A stretch of DNA of 64,000 nucleotides, taken from NCBI GenBank assembly GCA_011319805.1, contig SJRY01000138.1, forward strand, positions 186,001 to 250,000. Direction: 5' to 3'. The translations under genes and the position numbers were made by a program. This document shows, piece by piece, positions 1-12,213 of the stretch; positions within the stretch are counted from its first letter, which is position 1, and each line of letters begins with the position of its first letter. This DNA comes from Macrocybe gigantea. Taxonomy: Eukaryota; Basidiomycota; Agaricomycetes; Agaricales; Callistosporiaceae. A model generated the notes under the pieces. It worked only from the letters and a program-made list of their open reading frames with translations. It ran no database searches and was not told where the DNA came from.

Positions 1-1206
1 GTCGACACCCGACTCTCCTCCAGCTCGCTCATCACCCGCTTCACAGCCGCCAACCCCGCTCCTCACCACACAGCGCGAAATCGTCCTCCACCAGCATAAC
101 CCACTCCGCCTTCTCCGGAGTCCGACGTTGTTCCACCCATCGGAATGCCTCCGCGAGATGGAGGTGTTGCCCAGTCTCGGCATCGGGATGCACGTCTGCG
201 TCCGTGTAGAACGTGATGTTGTACTGGGTCTCGAACAGCTCGCGGTTCGCCGCGAATGCCGGATGGATCACTGCGTGAGTGAACACAGACATGCGGATGT
301 CTGAACCCAGGTGCGGCGCGTATGACGCTATCGACTGCGTCATAATCTTCGTTGAGAGTTCCTCGTCCGGTCTCGGAAATGAAAGCATGAGGATCTCGAG
401 CAAAGGTCTCGAATCTGAAGGCGACGCCGGCAATGCAACGTCAGGGGCACAGTGAGTTGATTGAGCAATGTGTAAGAGAGGGACAGGACCGTCAGCGTCA
501 AGATTGCCGACGAAATGATAGTCCGCAACTTGGTGGACTGGCCGCTCGTTATCGTCGTCTTTTGAGAATCTGGCAATGTCGTATGGAACGACATGATCCG
601 TTTTCGTAGGAGCCACTGTGCCATGGCACAGAGTGCGGCACCCGCCACGGCCACACCATATGTCCACGGTGCCTGATCCAACCAACACAGCAAGCACCCC
701 AGTCCCACCAGCATCGGCCATTCTTCTACGTGCGTTCGCTTGCGGGCAAAAGCCGCCCTAACGATCGGCAGCTCCACCGTGCTAAAAACGTACAGATACG
801 CCACAAGTGCGGGCCCAAACCCTCCCGCCTCCTCATACAACGCCCAGTGTCTGAAAAACCGCGGATACGCCCACCCTACGCTTCGTGTCAATATGTGACC
901 TAGCACCGTCCGCAGGAGCGCGATGCAAACCCAGAGCGGGTAACAGTGCAGGACTGCCGGCCAAGGCAGCTTCCACAGCAGCACGGCTTGAATCGCGCGG
1001 GAGAGTTGCGCCCAGAACGTCGACGGGGGCGACCAAGGCGCCACGATGAGCGGCAGCAGCTGACCATCGCTGTAGATGAATTGTCGAGGGGAGAACCCGG
1101 GAAAGGATGCCGGCGGATAGACCACAGAAATCAAGAGAGGGACGGCGGCGTTGCTTGCGCTCACAATTCGTGCGACGACATGCTTTTCGCGGGCAGAATT
1201 CAACAT
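1..1206 (-). CDS. Partial multi-pass membrane protein with glycosyltransferase-like lumenal part (3' end outside window)
   Basis: Minus-strand gene starting at the ATG at 1206 and running off the left edge. The first ~190 residues are rich in hydrophobic segments. They are followed by a short cytosolic-looking stretch, another membrane span (around 490-530) and then a soluble region with an acidic VEDDF motif near 70-85. A D/E-rich EDD motif after membrane spans resembles fungal GT-A-type glycosyltransferases such as the PGAP4 (GPI side-chain) group; that assignment is inference. Two frame breaks occur, near 435 and near 54-57. Each is cured by one extra base (C on the coding strand at 435, G in the G run at 54-57), after which the reading is smooth. 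No plausible intron fits either break. The gene is real; its exact family is uncertain. Confidence 0.6.
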
Positions 1207-1505
1207 CGGTCAAAGTGAAGAAATTGAAGCCAGCGCCTGCTGGTCTCCAGGTGGCGCTTGGTCGCTACATGCCACGACACCCCTATTCTGATCAGGTCCC
1301 GCTCCACCCGAATGTCTCTGAAACTAAACCTTTTCGGACGAATGGGGATGATTGCTGATACATTTGAATTTATTCCCATCAATCGTTTATGAATACACAG
1401 CGAGCAACACTGAAGCTCATTCAACGAGGATCGTGAGACAGAGGAAAGAGAGAGTGAAGACATGGCGAGATAAAGAATAAAATAGAATAGAAATCGTCAT
1501 GTGGC

Positions 1506-3125
1506 TCAGGCTCCTGTCAGGCCACCTGTAGCCCCCGAAGCTTGGATGCGTGCAACGGCATCTGCTTCCGTCGTGCAGGTGATCGAAGTGCCGGCCTTGT
1601 TCACCAACGGAAGGGCGGCACACGTCAGGGTTGCTCCGCACTGCGTGACTACGAACTTGCCATTCACGCACTGGGCGAAGCCGGTTCCAATGCAGGCCTG
1701 TTCGCCGTCTGGGACACAGGAGCACCATGAGTCAATCGACATAGAGAAAAAGATGGGTTGAGTACTAACCAGTGCAGGAAGAGGTTGCGCTGAGGTCTTT
1801 GAACTTGGCATTGAGCGCCTGAGCATCCCTCCCATTCTGGGCTCTAAAATCGCCTCCAGCAGCCGGAGTATTGACAGGAGCAGCGGGCGCACTGCCCGAG
1901 TTGGTCTGCGAATCGGATTTGACGACATTAGACTGACCAGGCGAACCAGACGGCGATGGGGAAGAAGAGATATCCGAGCCTGTGATGCCACCAGTCGCCC
2001 CCGTGGCGGCAATGCGCGCCGCGGCGTCCGCCTTCGTAGTGCATGCGATAGAGGTGCCCGGCTTATTGACCAAGGGAAGCGCAGCGCAAGTCAAAGAGGC
2101 TCCGCATGACGTCGTGGCGAACTTGCCGTTGACACACTGAGCAAACGAGTCGCCGATACAAGCCTGATCGCCGGACGTGCACGCGGCGTCCGCGGAGAGC
2201 GTAGCAAAATTGGCGTTCAGCTTCTGCGCATCTTTGCCGTTCTGGAGTTTAAAATCGCCGGCGACTGTTGTAGGGTCGGGGGTAGGCACGGACTCGGAAG
2301 CCGTTGGCGAAGGTGCATTTCCACCCGCGGCCGTCGTCGAACTGGTGCTGGAGCTGGGGTCCTGTTGAGGAGCAGACGGAGGCGCGGTGTTGCCGCCTTG
2401 CTGACCGCCAGAGGCTGAGCCGGGGTTTTGGGTAACGTCCACCAATTGCGTGCCGTCAGGGATGGGTCCATCTGGATGAGCAGGGCAAGAACCAGGAGGA
2501 GAGAGAGGCACATTGAAACCGAGCGGAATCGTGCCCTGTTGGCCGACCGTGATGCCGCCGACGAAGACCTTTGGGTTCGCGCCTGCGAACTGGCATTGGA
2601 AAAGCCCGCGAGCTCTTGATTCTTGGGCGCTTGTTGGCAATACGGCACACTCTGCGATGTGGGCTGGGATCAAACAATCGGGCGTCAATTCCTGGGCATG
2701 ATCTGTTGATCAGCGGAGACAGAAAAAAGAAACGCACAGTGTTGCGAGGTTGTTGCGCAAAAATCTGCGCCAACTGGATCATCTTTGCGTCATTGTTCAA
2801 AGATTTCGCGAGGTCGATCATCTTGTCCGCAGCGTTCTGCTGCTCGCAAGGACCAGCAGCGGCAAGTAGAGTGGTGAATGCTTCCACAGAAATCGGGTTG
2901 CATTGTTGTGCACCGCCAGCGGCAAGCTGCAATATAGACGCCGAAGCGGAAGCGGTTATAATTAATTCAGGTACCTTTGGGACGATTCGCGGGGTGACGA
3001 CTTACGCATGCCTGCTCCCACTTAGCGGTGGAGGCGGAAATTGTTTGTGCAATGCGCTTCGTCAACGGCGCACCCTGAGCAGCGAGGGCGATCAAGCCCG
3101 GCAGGACGATGGAAGGAAGGAACAT
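1506..3125 (-). CDS. Secreted protein with two CBM19-like cysteine modules
   Basis: Four exons: 3006-3125, 2738-2926, 1770-2691, 1506-1708, giving 477 aa. All junctions are GT-AG and in phase. A hydrophobic N-terminus (residues 1-18) followed by a KR pair at 23-24 suggests a signal peptide and Kex2-type cleavage. Residues ~41-190 form a conserved-looking cysteine-containing domain I do not recognise. A Ser/Thr/Pro/Gly-rich linker follows. Then a repeated unit appears twice (~274-330 and ~410-465): a GDF..QNG.DAQ.LNA lead-in and a six-cysteine module with QACIG, FAQC, NGKF and CAALPLVNK motifs. The Cys spacing resembles CBM19 chitin-binding modules, so binding to chitin in the fungal wall is the likely role. 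No catalytic domain is seen. Confidence 0.85.
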
Positions 3126-3569
3126 CGGTGAAGTTGGAATGTGAAGACCCTAGGTGTTCGTTATGAAGGATGGAAAGCGAGCACCGGGCTGCGAAGGAAG
3201 AAATGGGCACTGAAAGGAATTGTGGGGGGGTTGAGAGAAGAACGATGGAATTTCGAAGGAGCGGAGTGGGAGTTTATATAGCTGCTGACGGGGAACGTTG
3301 ATGGTCTTGGAGTTGTCCATTATCGGAACAGAAAAGGCTGATGAAAAGGGTGGTCATGAAAGAGATTTCGGTCGTCTGGGAGACACCAGTGTGGCCATCT
3401 GCCTTTTTGCTTGAAAGAGCACATTGTCCGCCTTGGTTCATCGATCAAAGTAACGTCCTCGACGCGCCGACGCGTGTTCACGTGCTCTTGTAACGCATGG
3501 CTCGCCATTCCCAAGGCGACGCGCAATAATGGAGTTCGCATCCATATACATACTACAATTGCGTGTAGT
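3126..3569. other. Intergenic: upstream region of the CBM19-like gene and 3' flank of the BTB gene
   Basis: 444 bp. Apart from the TATA box I see nothing: no conserved ORF, RNA gene or repeat. Confidence 0.5.
3272..3282 (-). promoter_or_regulatory. TATA box of the CBM19-like gene
   Basis: On the minus strand the sequence reads GCTATATAAAC, about 150 bp upstream of the ATG at 3125. This is a good TATA match at a usual distance for a strongly expressed secreted protein. The surrounding ~440 bp up to the BTB gene contain no other gene that I can support. Confidence 0.5.
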
Positions 3570-4927
3570 CTAATGCACAGGCGATTTCATCTCGACACTT
3601 TCAACATCACCAGCGACGCTATGCCAATGACCATCCCACGTCGATTCCCAAGAGTCCAGCTTGAACCACGTCGGAATCGACTTCCAAATCTTTTCTCTCT
3701 CCCTTGCCGCCCAGCATTCCAGAGTCCGCGCGCAAGCTTTGCATTCTGAAAACTCCGCGCTCTTAAGCTGGCCCAGCTCCTCTGCCACGTAAAGAGGGTC
3801 ACAGTAGCCTCTCTCACGATCAAACAGGTAGTGCTGCGTCGCGAGATCGACCAGCTCTGAAAAGTCCTTTCGACACGCAGCAGCAGTGACGCAGACTCCC
3901 GCGAAGGACGATCTGCGGCTGTGTGCGAGTGCGAATGGTTGTGCAGGCCGAACGTGGCCCCCGTTCACTGAAGATAATAGCAGCATAGACGTGGCTGGCC
4001 GCACCTGTCCCATAGATGTGATCAACGCTGTGATCATATGCTGGACAGCCTCTTTGCCCAAGCAAAGCCGCTGCATGTCCATCATCGAAAGCGTCAATGA
4101 TGTAGATTGTGATGATGGGGTAGGCAGCCCAGACGGATGTTCTGATTGTTCATCTGCTGGAACATCAAATATGTGCGAGTATGGATACCGTGATAGGTCA
4201 TAAAAGGCTGCCGGGAGTAACGACAGTGCATTGACTTCTCTCGCAAGCCTGATGACAGCCTGATTTCACGAGAGATTGAGCAGAAAATACACGTCTGAAA
4301 GCTCGCTTACTATTGGGTGAGGATAGCGGTGACAATAATCACCAGTTTCTCTTTCATAAGAGCGCGCCAGATCCTCTCGCGCATCCCATGCCTCTAGTGT
4401 AGTGGGCCAAGCTATATGGAGGTGCGCCAGCGCCGTAGATCGTAAAGAATCAATGAGATATTTTGTTGAAAGGCGCAGAACACCCGACACAACACGGAAA
4501 TCATCTATATCGTTGTTACCGAATTTCCTGAACGGATGAATGTCACATTTGAACAGTTAGAGATTGAAAGATACCGAATAGAGACGTACGGTCCGTCGTA
4601 CAGCGCGGTGAACAGATTCCCCACGTCCTCCGCCGCATCTTGCAGTTCGATGAACGGAATCGACTGCAGTTGCGTGCTCACGCGACTCGAGCCCCGAAAG
4701 GCCAACTTGCACTCTTGCTTCGTCTGGGGCTGAGGCATCGCGAACATGTCTTTGAAAAAGGCCGAATGCCTCGCCAGCAGCGATATGTGCACTTTGAACA
4801 AGATCTCTTCCGCTCTGAAAAGGACGCTGCCGTCTTCGAACCACAGGTCCTCGTGCGGGACGAGTGTCGCTCCAGAGGCGGCGTCGAGAATTTGTAGACT
4901 TTCCAGTTCACGCTGTCGTCTTTCCAT
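3570..4927 (-). CDS. BTB/POZ domain protein
   Basis: Three exons: 4590-4927, 4311-4527, 3570-4259, giving 414 aa with phases 2 and 0 agreeing exactly. Residues ~20-135 carry the BTB pattern: a short strand around DLWFEDGSVLF, then KVHISLLARHS.FF.DMF, followed by a helical BACK-like part (LRLSTKY.IDSLR). Proteins of this build are a large, expanded family in Agaricomycetes and mostly lack a known function; in general BTB domains dimerise or link substrates to cullin-3. The C-terminal ~200 residues contain several cysteines but no motif I recognise. The start codon is the first ATG of the long first exon. Confidence 0.88.
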
Positions 4928-5152
4928 AATCGGTGACGTCTGTATGCGAGGACGAGAGTGTTACAGCGTATTAGCAGAGCCGAGGGGAGTGGCGAAGGCA
5001 ACGTGGGATGAATGTGCAGGCCCAGGGGCTAGTCATTATCATAGAGACTGTACATCATCGTCCTGATATTAGCTGAACATCAAAGATCGCAGAGGGACCT
5101 CATTTACACCATGAGCACAGCAACAATTTGTTGTGATATCTATCTAATCCCT

Positions 5153-6917
5153 CTACGCGACAGCACGTACGGCGGCAGCTGCGTGAACGTCGTTCGGTGT
5201 AATAGTCTGTGCTTCGTCTCCGCTGAACTTGCCCTCCAGACCGTCTAATAACTTCTTCAGCTCTTGTGCTTCGTCAATCAGCTTTTGAACGCCGGTCTTT
5301 GGCGGGGGCTCCTTGTAGCTCAGCTTTTCCACCGCCTTGCTCACCACCACCTCCCACGTCGTGTTTCGCCGCCTGAGCTCTTCCGTAAGCTGATCCTTTA
5401 TCCTCCGGCAGGCTCCCACCCCGTCATATCCAAATCCGGTGTAAATCTGAACAAAGGAAGCACCGGCTTCGCCATACTCCAGGACATCTGCCCCTGTGGA
5501 AATGCCACCACAACCAATAAGAGGTATTGAAGCGGGCAACTTGCCCCGAAGAGTCTTGAGGGCCTTTAATGAATATGGTTTTATCGGAGTTCCGGACAGG
5601 CCCCCTACTTCATTCTTATTTGCTACGCACAGATATGAAATTAACTTGTAATAGTCTGATGATGCCGCGTCAACTCACGATCTCGAAGGGTAGATGGTCT
5701 TTGCACCGTGGTGTTGCTCACGATGACACCATCAATACGGCTATTGCGAATGACCTCCGCAATGTCGTCTAGTTGAGAGTCATTCAAGTCGGGAGCGATC
5801 TTCAGGACGAGTTTCGGTTTCCTATCTGTGGGCAACTGGTCTCGGGCAGCTGTGGCACCAGAAAGCAACCCTTCCAAGTGATCGCGGTTTTGTAGGCCGC
5901 TTTACTGAATGAGTCGAGAGCGTTGGAACTTGGATGTCCGCTTCTTACCGAAGGCCAGGGGTATTTGGGCTGGAGACGTTCACAACGAGAACGTCAGCAT
6001 AGGGACCAAACGTTTGGATGCCGCTGACAAAGTCATCGATCGAGTCTGTCGGAGAATCTTTGTTTTTGCCAAGATTGACGGCCAAAATCGATTCGGGACG
6101 TAAAGACGCCGAGTCTGATTTCGAGTTTCGCGAGTGTATTCGAGCTCGGAGACGTGACAGCACGTAAGCATGTCCTTGCGAGGGAAATCCGTAGCGATTT
6201 ATGAGGGCGGAATCTTCGGTAAGGTGGAATACACGAGGTCGTGGATTTCCGGGCTGGAGACAAGTCAGCACGAAAAACATTTCGCAGGGAAAGAGTACAA
6301 CAAACTTGTGGTTTTGGCGTCACACTACCTATTTCGACCCAGCTGAATCCGAGATTGAACAATCCTTGAAAATACATTGAGGCACTCGAATCACTGCGGG
6401 GGCTGAGCCGACAATACCATCTATGGCCTCTCCATCCTTGTCAAAACCTGCGGCCAGGCCAACTGGATTCGAAACGGTTTCCCCCCACAACTTTCACCTA
6501 CGTCAACTTTGATGATTCAGTGATACCGAGCTTCGGGGTACTCACTCGACTTTTCAAGACATCATCGTCAGGAAGAGGATCCCGAGGGGCGAATCCGCTC
6601 CGCAATACCTTCACTGCGACCTTGTGACCAGTTTCTGCATCAAGAGTGCTGCGCAATAGAGGCGTGACGAGATACCGATGAAAAGCGGAGCGAGCGTCAA
6701 AGTAGTATACTACAAAGAGACCGGTCGCGAGCGCGAACACGGTTCCGTAGAGACCCGTGCGGGTTGGTGAGCTCCGCGGCGCAAATGTTTTGGTAGATAG
6801 AGGCCTGTTGTGCGGGGAAGACTTTTGTAGCACTCTCGAACGGAGTCCCAGGGCGACGGTTCGCGTTATGCCAGCCATGGTTGAACACAACGCTAATAAA
6901 GGCAGTCCGTCTCTCAA
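5153..6917 (-). CDS. DHODH: Dihydroorotate dehydrogenase, class 2, mitochondrial
   Basis: Six exons: 6546-6917, 6418-6490, 6306-6364, 5949-6253, 5679-5899, 5153-5622, giving 499 aa with every phase matching. The enzyme oxidises dihydroorotate to orotate with FMN and quinone, in pyrimidine synthesis. The N-terminus is basic (mitochondrial targeting) and is followed by one membrane span at ~55-73, typical of class 2. Core motifs are present: [16 protein letters not shown], the SSPNTPGLR loop with the catalytic serine, APDL, SNTT, GGLSG and PLIGCGGI near the C-terminus (FMN phosphate binding). A second ATG 13 codons downstream (6878) would also leave the targeting region intact and may be the true start. 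A ~30-residue charged tail follows the conserved barrel. Confidence 0.96.
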
Positions 6918-7058
6918 ATGTTGTTGACGTCCATTTGGCTATGCTCCGTTCCCGAAGCTGAAAGTATATGTAGAAGCGATTACAATTTTTTAAAGAAAAG
7001 TGAATTTCACAACTCCTTCTCCTCCTCATCGATGCTATCAAAGGAGATCCTAAAAGGG

Positions 7059-7417
7059 CTACACCCTCATAAAATCAGGCGGTATGTAAGAAGATCGGTG
7101 GGAGCGACGAGGTTGCTTGGATTGCTTGAAATCTTTCCAGAGAAGGACGAGCCGTCTCTTCAGTTTTGCTAGCGGGCTTTGGCGTACCGTTGGCCACGGG
7201 CGCCTCCGCAAACACTGCGATGGATTCGTGCAGTCATCGAGACACCTGGGAAATGAAAATGAACAGGCTGAATAGCGAGAAAGCTAGAGACGAGATGATA
7301 CCATGCTTCGTATGCATGACTAGGTCGATATTTCGAAAGCTTCGCAGCCCTTTTCTGAGGGGCGAGCGGCAAAGCGGGCAGAGGCTTGTAGTAGTAGTAC
7401 GGTTGCAGATTGTCCAT
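7059..7417 (-). CDS. Possible small basic hypothetical protein
   Basis: Candidate two-exon gene: 7302-7417 and 7059-7245 with a 56-nt GT-AG intron, giving 100 aa. It starts with a tyrosine-rich stretch and a KPLPALPLAP proline motif, then becomes Arg/Lys-rich. Read without splicing, the first exon gives an 82-aa ORF ending at 7169. I recognise no family. Support is only the coherent ORF, the well-formed intron and the position between the DHODH start and the importin gene. It may be chance. Confidence 0.3.
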
Positions 7418-7719
7418 GGTTCCTGCAGACTTTTGACATTACGGGTTTATAAACGCCAGGCAAAGCAGCGGGGCGACAAAGCAAAGCCGACAATGCAAGA
7501 CGAGAGTTCGAGCATTCTGTCAGAGTGTAGCTAGAAGGGCTGGCAATCTTTGGCCGACAATGCAGCTGATGAGGTTCAAGCTTGGGACCCACATGATGTT
7601 CTGATGTTGCCTGTTTCGGCAAGATAAAGATCGGCGAACTCCGACAAAAAATTTGAGAGCGATAATTCCAAATACCTAAATACCTTCGCCTCATCCCTCT
7701 CTCCTTTCTCCCTATTCCT
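7418..7719. other. Intergenic, upstream of the importin gene
   Basis: 302 bp with no feature I can support. It probably holds the importin promoter and 5' leader. Confidence 0.4.
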
Positions 7720-10700
7720 ATGTCTCAAATGGACGTGAGTATCTCGGCACTTCGCCTTCTCCTGCATCTTGTCATCTGATCGTCCGACCCAGCCTAATTT
7801 CGTCCAAGTCCTCCATAATCTGCTCGTGCAGTCGACTTCCAATGATACAAACCAAGTCAAGGCCGTACGTTGAAATCTATACTTGCCTATGCGAACTTCT
7901 GGTCATAAACGCGCTCCTTAGGCCACTGCCCAACTAAATCGCGACTATTACAAAAATCCGACGTGTATACCTGCCTTGGCGAGCCTTTTGGCGAGTTCCC
8001 CTGAAGAGGCTGTACGTTCTTCATCGCAAATTTCGCTAGCTCTAACGTTGTTCACTTCCTTTGTGCCCCTAGGTTCGTCAACTGTCGGCGGTCGAGCTCC
8101 GAAAACGCGTTTTTCAAAACAGTGGCGTGCTCTGGTCATCTCTACCTCGAGATGACCGTGAGCAGATAAAAGCCAAGCTCCCCGAACTCATTCTCGCAGA
8201 ACCAAAGTACGCGTTGACACGAATAGTCGTCAAGCATCTGGACTTACTCTATCGCGTCGTCTTAGCAACCTTGTCCGGCATTCTGCTGCTCGAGTGGTGG
8301 CCGCAATTGCATCAGTGGAGATTCCTAACGGCACATGGCCCCAGCTTCTTCCTTACCTTCACCAAACGTGTACCTCGCCACAGGTTATCCACAGGGAGGT
8401 CGGATCTTTTATTCTCTTCACTGTTCTGGAAAGTATCGTGGAAGGCTTCCAAGAACATCTGTTGAGCTTCTTCAAATTGTTCGAGCAACTGTTGGCAGAT
8501 CCAGAGAGCATCGAAGTCCGGGTCACGACTGTCCGGTACGTCTTCCCCTTCTCTTCGCTATCTGCGTAGTCGCTTATTGTCTATCAAGCGCATTGGGTGT
8601 TATTGCCCAATATATCGATTCTGACGATAAAAATGAGCTCGTATGTATTTTCTTCGCAACGCCGCATTCTCTCTGATCGTAGTGCATCATTGTTACACAG
8701 AAAGCGTTCCAGGCGCTCCTGCCTGCAATGATTCAAGTTATCGGTCAGACTGTCGAGACCGGAAACGAAACCGGCGCGCGGCAGCTATTCGATGTCCTTG
8801 AGACACTCTTGATCCTCGTAGGACATTCAGACGTGCTCGGACGGATTTTTGGATTAATCGTTCCCTGCAGGACGTCCCTCTGCTTGGGAAGCATATACCA
8901 GAGTTAGCACAGTTCCTGCTTCAATGTGGCGGAAACCGTTCTTTCGACCCGGAGCTGCGAGTCCTTGGCCTCAACGCGCTCAATTGGACCGTTCAATAGT
9001 ATGACCTGTCCCTCCTTCCTCTGCATGTTACTGACCCTTTCTCAGCAAAAAATCGAAGATCCAGAGCCAAGGTCTTGCTCCGGCCATTCTCGAGGGTCTT
9101 ATGCCGATCACAACAGAAGAACAACCCGACGACGCAGATGAAGATGCCCCTTCTAGAGTAGGTTTCACCTCTGTCCACCAAGATGCTCACTTTAACTCGT
9201 AATTCTTACTAGTCCGCTTTGCGCATCATCGACACTCTCGCGACCAATCTTCCACCCAGTCAAGTCTTCCCCGCTTTGCGCCAGCTCATCGCACAGTACA
9301 TTTCTTCTCCCGACCCCGCATTACGACGTGGCGCCATGCTTGCCCTTGGCGTTTGCGTTGAAGGATGCAGCGAATATATGACGCCCCTGATGAACGAAGT
9401 TTGGCCGGTCATTGAGGCCGGTCTCCGCGATAGCGATGCCTCTGTCAGAAAGGCAACGTGTGTTGCTGTCAGCTGTTTGTGTGAATGGCTTGAGGATGAA
9501 TGTGCCTCCAAACACGCGATCCTTGTTCCTGTGGGTCGTGACATTCGTTTCGATCTATTGTCCATGTTGATATTCCGATTACGTAGGGAATCATGACGCT
9601 CATCAACGACCCAGAAACTCAGCGCTCTGCCTGCACTGCTCTTGACGCTCTTCTCGAGATTCTACACGATGTCATTGATCAATATTTGCAGCTTATCATG
9701 GAGCGCCTCGGCGGGCTGCTCGAAACGGCATCTTTGTCCGTCAAGGGCGTCGTTACTGGTGCTATAGGTAGTGCCGCTCATGCTTCCAAGGAGCGCTTCC
9801 TTCCTTACTTCCAGCCCACCATGCAACACCTTCAACATTTCTTGGTTCTCACTGGAGAGGGCGAAGAAATCGAACTTCGCGGCATCACCATGGACGCAGT
9901 CGGAACATTCGCGGAGGCCGTTGGAAAAGATGTCTTCAGACCTTACTTCCCCGACATGATGAAACAGGCTTTCCAAGGCATCGACATGGGAAGTGCTCGG
10001 CTCAGAGAATGCAGCTTCCTCTTCTTCGGAGTGATGGCTCGTGTTTTCGGTGAAGAATTCGCGCCATATCTCCTAAACGTCGTTCCAGCACTCCTTGCCA
10101 GCTGCAAGCAACCAGAGCAGGGCGAAGAGAGCACGTCCTGTGAGTTTTCATGTGGCAAATCTAGATTTTTGATTACTGACTTGCCTTGGCAAGTCTCCCT
10201 TTCCGATGCGACCTCCGCGTTCGCGTCAGGATCTTCTCCGGCGAACGCCATATCGATAGTTGATGATGCTGACATCACCAACTCTGCAATTGAGTTGGAA
10301 GACGTCGACCTCGACAAGCTCATGGACGTGAACAGTGCTATTGCAGTAGAGAAGGAGATCGCTGCCGATACCATTGGCACGGTGTTTGCATCGACGAAAA
10401 CTCACTTTTTGCCTTTCGTTGAGCAATCTGTTGCAGAGCTCGTGGAGCTTCTCAACCACTATTACGAGGGTATCAGGAAGAGCGCGACTGACTCCCTCCT
10501 TGAGATTATCCGAACATCGTACGAGCTCAGTGATCATCAACAATGGGTACCTGGTGCCGTCGTGGTCCGTCCCCTCCCCATTCTTACCCGCATTTCTTGA
10601 CTCGAATGTTTCTGCAGTCCGTGCCGCTTGATCGGGACGTGAAGGTGCTCATCAGCCGGATCCTCGGTCCATTGTTGGAGATGTACGAATCTGAGGACAA

Positions 10701-11913
10701 CAAGTGGGTATTTTCAGCCTTTCGCCGATTCCAATACACCCCTTTCTGCGATGAGAACCTACTCAGCTCACTTCGACGCTGCTTGCGATGAGACAATGTT
10801 TTTGTCTGATATTTTCGACCGGAGTCCGAAAATGAACCACGCTTACCTGTCATCTCTCACAGGTCTGTGGTGTCGACCTTGTGTGTCGGTTTCGCAGAAA
10901 CTATTAATACCGTTGGTCCCGCATTCGTTGAAGGGCGTGAGTAACCAAATTCTCTCTCAAAAGAAAGCGGTGATGCTGACTTTTCTGAACAAGAATATGA
11001 AAAGATCTGCAGTATCGCAGCGCAGGTTCTGGAGCAAAAAGCACTTTGCCAACAGGATCCTGACCAGGACGAGGACGAAGAAGCCCCAGAAGATTCAGCC
11101 GAATATGAGTCCGTCCTCATTTCCTCTGCAGGAGACCTTGTTGCCGCTCTTGCTGGGGCACTGGGTGCCGACTTCACGCCCGCTTTCGCTACTTTCTTCC
11201 CTCTTATTGCCAAATACTATGTGAGCCCTGTTACGAAGCGCACAGTCATCTTACTGAGACTCTTTGTTTAGAAAAAGAATCGTTCCCTCAGCGATAGGTC
11301 ATCAGCTATCGGATGCCTGGCTGAGATCATCGCGGGAATGAAGAATGCTATCTCGCCCTCGACTGAACCTCTTCTGGAACTCATTTATCGAGCACTGAGC
11401 GATCCTGAATTTGAGGTCCAAAGCAACGCCGCCTTCGCTGTTGGCCAGCTCGTCGAAAACAGCTCGATCGACCTTTCGGCGCAATACTTGCCCCTCCTTG
11501 GCGCGCTACGGTCGCTGTTCAATGTAACAACTGAATCTCCAGCTGCAGCGGTGAACGCCAAGGACAACGCTGCTGGAGCTGTTGGACGTCTCATTATCCG
11601 CAACACAGCAGCCGTTCCACTCGACCAAGTTCTTCCCATTTTTGTCGGCGGACTGCCGCTGGAGAAGGATCACCTTGAGAACACACCGGTATTCCGCGCC
11701 CTCTTCCAGTTGTTCAGGACGAATCCTACTGTGTTGGTGCCCTACATGGACCGATTACTGCAGGTCTTTGCGCACGTCTTGCAATCGCAAACACCGAACG
11801 AGTTGACCGATGAGATAAAAGCTGAACTGATTCACCTTGTCGCTCTCATCAACGTGGATTATCCTGACAAGGTACGAGCAGCCGGGTTGGCAGGCTTTGT
11901 AGGTGCAGCATAG
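7720..11913 (+). CDS. KAP123: Importin beta-family karyopherin Kap123 / importin-4
   Basis: Sixteen exons: 7720-7734, 7793-7864, 7922-8011, 8073-8206, 8266-8535, 8589-8640, 8701-8817, 8871-8998, 9046-9157, 9213-9530, 9587-10139, 10194-10564, 10618-10703, 10863-10936, 10994-11220, 11272-11913. The product is 1086 aa, the usual size of Kap123. The whole protein is a HEAT-repeat solenoid that begins with an importin-beta N-terminal Ran-binding segment (AATAQLNRDYYKNP-type start, RQLSAVELRKRV). Kap123 carries ribosomal proteins and histones H3/H4 into the nucleus. An acidic stretch (DQDEDEEAPED) lies near residue 820, a position where importins often bind basic cargo. Coding exon 1 is only five codons. 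One intron (10704-10862) is 159 nt, three times the local norm. No frame break was found. Confidence 0.96.
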
Positions 11914-12213
11914 AGGTGTCTAGGTTGTTCGTGTGTTGCATTTTTTCCGTTTTTCTTTTGGTTGTCACTCCTGCCCGGCTTGTATGATTTCCTTCAATTT
12001 ACGCGGTTATGATTACTTTACCTTAGAATACACCTTTTTTTGTTGTTCCCGTTCATGTACGAATGATGCATGTGATGAACCATTGGATGCCTTGTTGTGT
12101 TTTATTTTGAGGTTCGTTTCAAACTCCATCGCTAATAACGTCTTGCGAGCTCGCTGGCCGACTCATCGTGCCAACATAAAAGAAAATATCCTTGCCCGCC
12201 ATCATTCATTACT
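11914..12213. other. Intergenic between importin and AXL2-like genes
   Basis: 300 bp, T-rich just after the importin stop, as expected of a fungal 3' flank. No other feature seen. Confidence 0.4.

Noticed and set aside
2571..3131. 186-codon plus-strand ORF
   Set aside because: Antisense shadow of the CBM19-like gene; composition is unlike a protein and no family motif is seen.
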